Source: Theobroma cacao (taxonomy: Eukaryota > Streptophyta > Magnoliopsida > Malvales > Malvaceae). Taken from it: 64,000 nt of DNA. The position numbers were made by a program, and so were the translations under genes. The notes below the pieces were generated by a model. The model did no database searches. It had not been told where the DNA came from and was given only the letters and a program-made list of their open reading frames with translations. The stretch lies in the NCBI RefSeq assembly GCF_000208745.1, contig NC_030852.1, forward strand, positions 27,995,293-28,059,292, read 5' to 3'. This document shows positions 13,515-22,103 of this stretch, in pieces. Every line of letters starts with the position of its first letter. Position 1 is the first letter of the stretch.

Positions 13515-14678
13515 CAAAAGAGATTTGATTACCATTCTCGATGGCTAAACCAATTCTTGATGTCACGTGAGAAAAACATTTACTACTTATCTCAAAAGGG
13601 CTTAAGATGTTATTCGAAACTTTGGAGCACCTTTTACTTTGCCAAAATGTAAAAACCAATTTATGAAGGTCGTCACTATTTTTCTCCACAATGATGCATC
13701 TCCATAAGTTGTCTTGTTTGTTTTTGTATCACCGAACCTTTTTATGTAGTAAGGTCTTGTTTTTCACCGGAAGATCAATAAACTTGAGTTTGCCATGCTC
13801 CCTAGACCCGCACACTGTCTCCCAATTCACAAAATTGATACTCAGGGCTGAGGATGCTTTGCATAGAATTTCCTTTGTATCTTGTCTAGCTCATTTTTTA
13901 CCCCCTGTGACATATTACAGAGAGAGAGAAAAAAATAGAGAGACTTGTTGATCACTAACCTTAATAATGTGACTTTTCCCTTAATATAGAGAAGCTTAGA
14001 TTTCCAAGTAGTTAGTATAGTTCCAAATGTCTCCATTATCGGTTTCCAAATTTTCAACAACTTCTAGTAAGCCCCTAAAGGGTGGCCTAATTAAGAAGTA
14101 GGAAGCTTACCAACCTTGCAAGATATTCGATCTACCAAGTAGCCTCAGTTTGTTCATCAATACAAGTGCCAAAAAGCAATTTTCCTAAATTTTGATTTTG
14201 AACCTTGAAATAATATGGAAACATTTTATAACTTTTTTAATGTTCACCAAGTTGTCCCATTCTATTTTGAAAAATATCATGGTATCCTCGACATATTCAA
14301 GGTGTGAGATTGTGAGTCAGTTATTCCCAATGTCGATTCCCTTGCATATTTCTTTCTCCAATACTTTGCTCATAATGGCATTGAAAAGCTTTCGTTACAA
14401 TATTAAAAAAAAAAAGAGGATAGAAGCCATTTTTACCTCAAACCTCTACCCATTTTGAATTGTCTCATCGATGAGTCATTGACAAGCACTAGTATCTGAA
14501 CAATTATGACACAGGCCTTCATCCATCTATGTCATCTACTCTTGAACCTTATCTTACACATAATCGATTCAAGAAAGTTCAAGTTCAAACTATCATAGGC
14601 TTTCTTCAAATCTACTTTGAGAAGCACCCCACTTTTATTATTATTTTTAATAAAATCAATTGTTTCGTTTGAGATCAA
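13515..14678 (-). pseudogene. LINE (non-LTR) reverse transcriptase remnant, 3' portion
   Basis: Read on the minus strand, the sequence encodes decayed L1-type reverse transcriptase. It has GVLLKVDLKKAYDSLN near 14600, a degenerate catalytic box YVEDT in place of YADDT near 14290, and the downstream WKPIMETF, WKSKLLYIKGKVTLL and LDKIQRKFYA blocks at 14054-13850. The end near 13530 resembles the family segment that precedes the zinc-finger-like domain (IENGNQISF). Stops and frameshifts are frequent, so it is dead. The upstream part of the same frame resumes at 16852-16965 on the other side of a solo LTR. A hAT derivative abuts its left end. Confidence 0.8.
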
Positions 14679-14843
14679 CATGTTGTAGACACCAAAAAAT
14701 AAATAAAAAAATTAAATTATAATAAAATAAAATAAAATATAAAATATAAAATATAAAATATAAATAAAGAAAATAATTAAAAAAAAAAGAAAAGGTATGG
14801 CCAGGCGTACGCCCAGCCATCCCTTCCCCCAACCACCACGCAT

Positions 14844-14913
14844 GATGGGGTTCTGGCCACCAACTCCCTGGTGCCAGAACCCCATCGTCGGGTTGTCCAA
14901 ATTTTTGGACAAC
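14844..14913. repeat. Two strong hairpins near the LTR 5' end
   Basis: A long inverted repeat spans 14844-14886, with arms beginning gatggggttctgg and ending ccagaaccccatc around a short loop. A second, near-perfect one spans 14892-14913, with 10-base arms gttgtccaaa and tttggacaac and a 2-base spacer. Both could fold as DNA or RNA. Confidence 0.8.
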
Positions 14914-14948
14914 TCGGCTTTTTTAAGGCTCACCTGCAAAACCAAACG

Positions 14949-15328
14949 GGAGGGAGGAAAAAGAAAAACACAAAAAAAACAGAGCAAAGAAAAAAAGAAG
15001 AAGAGAGAGGGAGAGAAAAGAGGAGAAGAGTGCGACGCCCCGGCAGGGAGAAAGAAGAGAAAGAGAAGGAGGAAGAAAGAAAGAGGAAAAAGAAAGAAGA
15101 AGCCAACGGGGGAAAGAAAGGAGAAGAAAGAGAAAAGAAAAAGAAAGAGAAGAAGGGGGGAGCGGCCAGGAGAGAAAGAAAGAAAGAAAGAGAAAGAAAG
15201 AAGAAAGAGAAAAGAAAAAGAAAGAGAGAAGAAAGGGGGAGCGGCTGGGAGAGAAAGAAAGAGAAAAAAAGAAAGAGAGAAAGAAAAAGAAGAAAAAAAG
15301 AAAAAAAAAGAAAAAAAATGGAGAAAGG
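14949..15328. repeat. Purine-rich (GAA/GAAA) low-complexity tract in the LTR
   Basis: Almost uninterrupted A and G on the + strand for about 380 bases, with blocks of aaagaaag and a repeated gggggagcgg motif. It creates long artificial open frames rich in Lys, Arg and Glu on + and in Ser, Phe and Leu on -. These frames are compositional artefacts and not genes. Confidence 0.85.
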
Positions 15329-16851
15329 TTCAAACGGCATTGGGCTTTCTTTTTAAGGAAGAGAGATTTTTTTTTTTGGGCTTTCAACAACTCAATTAAT
15401 TGAAAAGCTTGGTGGGCTGTACACAAATTGTTTGGGTTATTGTTAGAATCCAAATCAGGTAAAAATTTAATCTTTTTTTTATGCATGCATTATGAATTAT
15501 GTTACTTGGGTTTGGTCCAATTTATTTGATTGAATATGTAATTAGATGGCATAAAATTAAGCTAAATTATTTAGTATAGTGTCTTAAGATTTACTTTAGA
15601 TAATATTTTAAAGTATAGTATTAATAATAAAAAAAAAAAGAGGTTTAAATAGAAGGAAATATTTATAGTATAAATATATTAGATACTTGTAAGTATAATA
15701 AAATATAATTATTATAAAGTTACAATGATTATTTTGAGTGACCCGATGATAGAATTTCACTTAAAAAAGGGCAAAGAGTTGTTTTTTTTTTTTTGGTGGA
15801 TTTATTAGGTGAGGAGTTCGAAAGGATTTTCACCGAAGCGTCGAGATGAATCCAACTCCAGCACTCCAATACTCATTAACTCAAATAATCATTGCTAAAA
15901 TAATAATATATATTAAGAAAAATAAATCTACATAATATTACATTTAAATCTAGGTTAGTGTAGTTAGTTAATTAGCAAATAAATATCATTAAATAAAATT
16001 AAGTTAACCATTAATTTAATTAATTGTTTATTCGACAAGTTATATAATCAAGTTAAATGTTAATCAACAATGTTAGTTAAAAGATACGGATCTAAATAAA
16101 AAATAGAAAAAAAATAATAATAAAAATAAATAAATAATCCATAAAAAATAAAAAAATAAATATATAAATAAGGTGATAAATTATTGGATGAATTATGAAC
16201 CGCTTAAATCAATAAACGCGATCATATAGGCATCATCATCTTATACTGTCATAGCACGCCACATTTATCTTGCAAATGGTGCGAAAATTTCGATGATGGG
16301 ATTTTCTCGAAGAGCTTGTAGAGACGAGTTCTTCCGGGGATATCTCTAGGTGAGAAAAATTTTGAGACTTCACCAAAGCGTTGGGATGCTCTTCGAATAA
16401 TTTTCCAATAAAAGATTACCGACTCCATCATTTAAAATAAACAAGTCATGACATCATTTTACGCTTGCATCATATGCATACGTAAAATCAAATAAAAAAC
16501 TCAGTCTGTCAATTTAATAAAAATTTAATTAATAAAGTAGGAATTAAATTAAGAAAAGGCTATATTAAGATAACTTAAGATTAAATGGTACCGTTCGTGG
16601 AACGGGCACCACGGAGGTACTAACCCTTCTCCGTGCGTAACCGCACTCCCGAACCCATCTCTAAAAACATGGACCAGTTCTCGTTCTGTCGACGAATCTA
16701 AAATCAATTTAGAACTTCGTCGATAGAATCGGATTAATAGGTGACCAATCACACCTTAAATAAAAAAAAATTGGTGGCGACTCCTAAACAGATTTAATTT
16801 TCGCTCGCGTCTGGCAGACGGGTTCCCGGACCCACACGTTACGACACATGT

Positions 16852-16965
16852 AATATATAAGTTACCTACCTTTTATAAATGTAAATTGATTACTACCAAT
16901 TACCTCATGTGCCGCTCAACTGTATGACAAAGTATTATTAGTCCTCTTTCCTCCACGAACAAAAT
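16852..16965 (-). pseudogene. LINE reverse transcriptase remnant, upstream portion
   Basis: On the minus strand this encodes HEVIGSNQFTFIKGR followed by a stop and LIYYM, the conserved LINE region ahead of the polymerase palm. Its frame continues across one copy of the catgt duplication into the 13515-14678 segment (MLISNETIDFIK), so the solo LTR inserted here after the LINE was in place. Upstream of about 16965 the LINE similarity is lost. Confidence 0.7.
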
Positions 16966-16984
16966 TTTCTTATAGGTTTCGTTG

Positions 16985-18240
16985 TCTTGGAGTGATAGTG
17001 AGAAACGATAAATGTATCTCACTTTGGTTTGATAAATAGTTGGATGATATGGTACTCAAAGATGTCTATCTAGGAAGTTTTGCTCTTTCAATCAACAAAT
17101 AGGGCAAATTAGTGGACTTCGGCACTTAGGAAAATAAAAAGTGCCAACGAAAGATGGTTCATGAGACAATTGTTTGGGTGGGAGTTCAACCAATGGTCCC
17201 ATCTGTGGAGTAACTTGGGGGGAGCATACATTGAGTGAAAATTTGCCTGGAGTTGTGTGGAGAAAGACAACTAGTAGGATCTATACAGCCAAATCATTTT
17301 GCAAGAAGGTTTACAATAGTATAGATAAAGAGATGGGATATGGAAGTAAATTTGGGGGGTGGGGGGGTGGCATGTACTATGACACAAGCTCATGTTTTCA
17401 AACCAAAAAACATGTCTAATAAGTTGAAGAAAGCCCCTGTTTATATACTTAAAACTCACCCCGTCTCTTATTAATGTGGGATCCATGATATTTTACTCAT
17501 TCAATTGAGCAACGCTCTCGTTGCACTGGCTCTTTACCCATAAACGGGTCTACTTCAATCATTGAATCTTTCATGGGATCCCATATTAGAGAAGATTTTA
17601 AGTCTACTTTGATATCACTTGTTACGAACTCACGTTTCTAACCAAAAGACATATTTGACAAGTAGAGAAAAGTCCATGTTTATATATTCACAATTCACTT
17701 CATCTCTTATGGATGTGAGATTCATCACATATCTCACAGAATATAAAAAAATTGATGCTTGGGAAAATTACTTTCAAATGGAAATTGGCTAGAAAGGGTC
17801 CTGTGATGAAATGACTACTTACATTTTTAAGCACCTTTTCTTTGAGTGTGACGAAGCTTGGAAAAGATTTTTGGACTTTGTTGTGTGACAAATGGAGCTA
17901 CAAGTGGACTAATTCGAGAGACAAACCCTTCTTCTCAACATGGGTCTTGATAAACTTTAAAGAGAGTGAGAGGAAAATCTAGGTGATGGCCTTCTTTGCA
18001 ATATCTTGGTCTCTTTGGTTGTTCTCTAATGATATGGTGTTCCAAGGAAAGACATGGATCGATCCAAGGCAGCTTTTCGTCCTTATTAAACTTAGAATTG
18101 CTTAGCAAGTTAAGGCAAAATGGCCTAACGAGAACAATTCTACCCTTGATATCAATGGCTTTCTTATGAATACACGGTTTTGGGGAAAACTAAGAATGCA
18201 AGATTGATGACAATTTGGACCTTCCATCCTTTCATCATTC
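16985..18240 (+). pseudogene. LINE 3' portion (zf-RVT-like C-terminus), plus strand
   Basis: In shifting frames on the + strand the sequence encodes the post-RT region of a plant LINE: CISLWFDKWLDD near 17010-17045, LSENLPGVVWRKTTSRIYTA near 17235, HLFFECDEAW near 17830, and a VFQGKTWIDPRQLF-type segment near 18030-18075. Many stops and frameshifts make it a dead copy. A TRIM retrotransposon interrupts it at 17380-17729. It runs head to head against the minus-strand RT segment on its left. Confidence 0.7.
17380..17729 (-). mobile_element. TRIM-like miniature LTR retrotransposon
   Basis: Two imperfect direct repeats of about 110 bases (17380-17490 and 17620-17729) enclose about 130 bases. On the minus strand the first LTR starts TGTGATGAATC and ends GTTCGTAACA. 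Two bases later comes TGATATCAAAGT, which resembles the initiator-tRNA(Met) primer-binding site TGGTATCAGAGC at 9 of 12 bases. TG...CA ends, a tRNA-Met-type PBS, short LTRs and no coding capacity are the TRIM pattern. No clear 5-bp target duplication was found, so it is an old copy. It lies inside the plus-strand LINE remnant. Confidence 0.65.
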
Positions 18241-19607
18241 TAATAGGTCCCTTCTACTGTTTATTGTCATTCTCAGTTGAGACCATTTGTTACTTTCACT
18301 GGTAGCTTCCTTGATGAAGATATGTCTCCCATCAATCCTACGGTTGTTTCTCATACCATTTACCCTTTGCAACTCCCCTTCTTCCCTATACCTCACAAAG
18401 GTAAACTTCGATTGTCCACCAAGGTAGTTCTTAATGACGATCTCCATCTGTCCAAATCAACAATTTCCTTTCGCCTCCATTACCGTTCTCCATCATCAGT
18501 CAAGTTCCTATTGTTCCTCCCTTAGAACGCTGACACCTTCACATTTTTCTACCTAATTCAGAGATTTGGCTAGACATCGGAAAGATTATTGGATGCTATC
18601 AAAGGGAGCTTTTGTTTTGAGAAAATTTCCAACAATCACTTTATGTATATAAATTTTTAATTAATTTATTACAAAGGTAATGAATTTTTTTTAAAAAAAA
18701 AATTTACAAGAAAACAGATGATTATTTAGTAGTAGAATTTGTCATTACTTGTATATGACATAATTAATATGACTAAGTAAACAAGGTAAAATAAATTAAA
18801 ACTAAAAGAAAATCAATATGAAGTTGAAGAAATGACCAACACATGTAGACAAGGCAAAAGTCAAATTAACCTAGGCCCAAAGTAGGTCCTTACCAAATAC
18901 TATTCAAATTTGAAGGATATATATACTCCTCCTATGCATATATACAGTACGTTTATATATATATATATATATATATATAATACCTAAACTAAAGACCTTA
19001 AATGGGTAAGGTTCAATTTTGAAATCTCATATTAGAATCCTAAAAAGAGAAGTATTAGAATTGATGTAATGAACCCTCTCTTGCTCTTGAGCTTCCTCAT
19101 ATGTACCAAATAAAGAAAGTTCCCCGTGTGTGTGTGTGTAGTCCAATTCCGAATTCAATTGACTAGCAAAACCCAATAAATCATTTAAAAGTTGTGTCAT
19201 TATTCATATGTTTATCTTTTAGATCATTGGTTATTCAATCTTAATCTTTTTTTTATATATAAAAAATTGTAATTTTTAATTTATTGATTTTTTTTATTAA
19301 AAAGAAAAACCCCTTATCAAGATTCAGGAGCCCCTTCTCTTTTTTTCCTCTGTTTTTATTCGGAACAATGGCAATATTTAATTTCTTGAAAGAGAAGGCT
19401 TATAAAACAAGGCAAATCTACACAGATATATATTTGATTTTTTTTTTTAATTTAGGGTAGGTGGCTTTTCAGCTAATACACATAAAAATACAGTGTCCAC
19501 AACGGACTTTATAATATGGGTAGAGATATCAGTTCATATCTCATCTTATACCTGATCGAGGATTATAGGGAATCTTGACATATTCGGCCCCATCCCAAGA
19601 TCTCACA
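18241..19607. other. LINE tail and upstream region of bHLH gene 2
   Basis: The first 400 bases may still be LINE-derived 3' sequence. After that no gene is seen. An AT microsatellite spans about 18953-18979, and long T runs occur near 19245-19300 and 19438-19450. Confidence 0.5.
18953..18979. repeat. (TA)n microsatellite
   Basis: About 13 TA units about 780 bases upstream of bHLH gene 2. Confidence 0.85.
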
Positions 19608-19622
19608 CCCTAACAAACGTAT
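19608..19622 (+). promoter_or_regulatory. Conserved 15-base upstream motif, bHLH copy 2
   Basis: The sequence ccctaacaaacgtat is identical to 4749-4763 upstream of copy 1. It lies 111 bases before the ancestral-type ATG at 19733 and 133 bases before the ATG at 19755. The neighbouring bases are not conserved to the same degree. Confidence 0.55.
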
Positions 19623-19732
19623 CCACTGCTTTTGCCTGCCCTCTTATTGCCGCCTAGGCAGAAAAGCCTGTCTCTTATCTCAGACAAAAGTTAAAACAGC
19701 ATCAATACAAAGCAAAGGAATACTACCCTTAA

Positions 19733-19819
19733 ATGCTCCCTTTACACCAAGGCCATGGATCAGATGTTCTTCCAGGTTTCTTCCAACTCCGACCCTCAGA
19801 ACACAACCCCACAGGATAA
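19733..19819 (+). other. Overlapping upstream ORF at the ancestral start of bHLH copy 2
   Basis: The ATG at 19733 opens a 28-codon frame ([11 protein letters not shown]...) that ends at taa 19817-19819, inside the main coding region and in a different frame. Its first seven residues match the conserved N-terminus of the paralogues (MFPLQQS, MFPSHQS). Family alignment places the frame change between the MLPLHQG codons and 19755. The context of this ATG is weak (t at -3, c at +4), whereas 19755 has a strong one (g at -3, g at +4). Leaky scanning could therefore allow translation from 19755. Confidence 0.7.
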
Positions 19820-20783
19820 GAATTTGGATTATGTTCTACCCGTGGATGGGACTAGTAATCTGCACAGCAATATGAGAAGTAGAGGCCAGCAACGAAAATT
19901 ATTGGCGAGTGACAAGAGCGAAAATAGTAATGATGATAATAAGAAAAAGTTGATGCATAGGGATATTGAAAGGCAAAGGAGGCAAGAAATGGCCACCCTT
20001 TACGCCTCTCTTCGAACTCTACTCCCTCTTGAGTATATCAAGGTGAACAGCTTGTATCTAACTTAATCTTCTTCTTATATATGTTCAATTATGCAGATTT
20101 ACTTTTCAAAACTTAATCAAATTAGTAGATATATGCCCTTTTTTGCTTTTTTACATCAGTACTGCTATAGCTGCTTACTATTCTTTTTTTTCTTCTTCTA
20201 TGATTGAAGAAACTGCGCTCTGGGTTTGCCATAATTATGAGTTTAGGGTTACTTTTCATGGGGTTTCAGGGAAAGCGTGCAATATCAGATCACATGAACG
20301 GGGCAGTGTGCTATATAAAAGACCTGCAGAAGAGGATCGATGAACTGAGTGCCAAGAGAAATGAGTTAAAGAAGCTATCCAATTCGAGTTGTTTTGACCA
20401 AGGGATGAGCTCGAACGACTCTTTCCCAAGCAGTGCTGTAGTTCGCCAATCTTTGAATGGTGTTGAAGTTGTGATCAGCACTGGCCTTGGAGCTCAAGCT
20501 TTGACCCTATCAAGAGTGTTAGAACTACTGCTTGAGGAAGGACTTGATGTTGTTAGCTGTATTTCTACCAGAATTGATGGAGGACTGATTCATACCATCC
20601 AATCTGAGGTATAAATCATTCATTAACTACTAGGTCTAGGGGGTTTTTTATGGGGATTAGGCTGCTAACCAAGTGCAACCCTTTATTTGGCTGCTGCAGG
20701 TCAGTGATCTGACATACGTTACTGTACCTGGGCTGCAACAGAAACTAAATGAAGAAATTTCATCCTTGAGTCAAATTTCCTAG
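19755..20783 (+). CDS. bHLH transcription factor, bHLH118/120/125-like (tandem copy 2)
   Basis: Paralogue of the genes at 4861 and 28270, predicted nuclear E-box-binding regulator. Exons are 19755-20042, 20270-20608 and 20700-20783, phase 0 with GT-AG introns, giving 236 residues. The E-box-contacting residues are H68, E72 and R76 in [12 protein letters not shown]. The helix-loop-helix continues into exon 2 ([13 protein letters not shown]). The ACT-like domain (about 152-212) includes [11 protein letters not shown]. Exon 3 ends with [10 protein letters not shown] and a serine-rich tail. The start used here is MDQMFFQ. The family's older start lies 22 bases upstream, out of frame by one base, so the protein lacks the usual first residues. 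Everything downstream is intact, so it is probably functional but with altered translation initiation. Confidence 0.86.
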
Positions 20784-21520
20784 CTACTAAACCATATTTT
20801 GGTGTTGCAGATTCTTCCCATCACAGCTCCCACCTTTTGATTATGTTTTGAGTAAGGTTGGTCTTTTGCTATTTAGTATGACCCATACGATACATCTAAT
20901 TTTCTACCAATATTTGCGAGGTCTTTTGCTTTCAGAAAAACTAGGTAGAAATTTGAGTATCAAAATAGTAGATCGTCTCTGAATATCTCCAGAAATGAAA
21001 ATGGTCTAGTTCTCTATTTGTATTGCACATTTATTTTTCCTGTTATCACATGTACCATAGGAGTGGAGTTTATGTGGTGTACTTGTTATCATATTCTCCC
21101 TTTTTCAGATAAATGAAGTGATAAACTAGGTACACTTTGTCTTACATATTCATTGCATGCATGTTCAGGAGAACTAGATTTAACTTTATTCTTAAACCAA
21201 AACTTTTTTATGCTGTATTTAGCTCCACCTTATATACTGATATCAGAGTCTCAGGATGGCTTTAGTTATGTATTTTATAGGGTAATTTCAGCTATTAGAG
21301 AGGTTTGGTTGCTGTATAATTAGCCAAAACTTGTATATGTCTTATATGTGGTTGACTAGAAGCTGATCAGTCACCTATGCAACTCATGATGACATCCATC
21401 CACAATCAAGTAGAGTAGTCCTTGGCTCCTTAAAATAGAACACGATTAGAAGATTTACAATCATATTATGTGGATAATGTACAAATTAAATATGCTATTG
21501 GAGTTTTACTTTCCATAATG
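20784..21520. other. 3' flank of bHLH gene 2
   Basis: Likely 3' untranslated sequence followed by intergenic DNA. No other gene is recognised. Confidence 0.5.
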
Positions 21521-21525
21521 TACAG

Positions 21526-21630
21526 ATTATTGAGGATTATTGGAGAGTCTTTAATGAAATTGACAATTATTGGAGGATTATTGGAGAGTCTTTAATGAAA
21601 TTGACAATTGTTGGAGGATTATTGGAGAGG
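21526..21630. repeat. 41-bp tandem repeat, about 2.6 copies
   Basis: Units at 21526-21565 (40 bases), 21566-21606 (41 bases) and the partial 21607-21630 share attattggaggattattgg and the following gagagtctttaatgaaattg. The third unit runs directly into the LINE RNase H tail, so the array overlaps the 5' junction of that insertion. Confidence 0.85.
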
Positions 21631-22093
21631 TGAAATTGCGTCATACTCTTAGGGAGGCGAATGCACTTGTGGATTCGTTAGCCAAACTTGGGGTGGATAG
21701 TGAGGAGATGTTTTTGGCTAGGTGGTAGTTGCAAAATGAATTTTTGCTATGTTGGGACATTCTGCTACTTGGATTCTGGATTTGTCGTTTGGTTCTATGT
21801 TGTGAAACAGGTCTGGTCTTTTATTGTTTCCTTGTGCGTGAGCTGTTTGTTGCTCGAAGGCATTTGGAGGTTTATTTGATAAAAAAAGATTTTGCTTTTT
21901 TAAATCTCTAGCTGATTTCCATCATTTGATATTCCTATGTGTTGGCATCTGTTTGTAATCACTAGGTGATTGTCCTTGAGAAGATTCTGGGCCGCCTTTT
22001 TCTTTTGGTTCTGCTGCTAAGCGGTTCCTTTGATGCACTTTGTCTTTTGATTATCAATGAATTCAGAACTTGACCGAGCCAAAAAAAAAATAT
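21531..22093 (+). mobile_element. 5'-truncated LINE insertion (RNase H tail, 3' UTR, poly-A)
   Basis: From about 21630 the + strand encodes the end of a plant LINE RNase H domain (HTLREANALVDSLAKLGV) and stops at tag 21727-21729. A 3' UTR follows, ending in ten A residues at 22081-22090. The 10-mers tacagattat (21521-21530) and tacagatcat (22094-22103) flank it and differ at one base, as expected for a target-site duplication. It is severely 5' truncated and not autonomous. Confidence 0.8.
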
Positions 22094-22103
22094 TACAGAT
22101 CAT

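Larger units (their letters stand above)
14684..16846. mobile_element. Solo LTR of a Ty3/gypsy-type retrotransposon
   Basis: The element begins TGTAGACACC and ends TTACGACA (TG...CA), and is flanked by the perfect 5-bp target duplication catgt at 14679-14683 and 16847-16851. Its right part (ggtggcgactcc near 16771, then a GGGTTCCCGGACCC-type run at 16821-16834) matches what I recall of the 3' end of long LTRs from Tat/Athila-like plant elements. No gag, pol or second LTR is present, which is the expected product of LTR-LTR recombination. It carries hairpin-forming sequences at 14844-14913, a purine-rich tract at about 14949-15328, and an internally repeated motif near 15825 and 16365. It interrupts a minus-strand LINE whose reading frame closes over one copy of the duplication. 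Confidence 0.85.

Noticed and set aside
13842..14060. 72-codon minus-strand frame as an independent gene
   Set aside because: Its WKSKLLYIKGKVTLL and LDKIQRKFYA blocks are LINE reverse-transcriptase segments, so it is part of the dead LINE.
14797..15486. Long Lys/Arg/Glu-rich (+) and Ser/Phe/Leu-rich (-) open frames
   Set aside because: They arise from the purine-rich tract inside the solo LTR. They have no domain and overlap on both strands.
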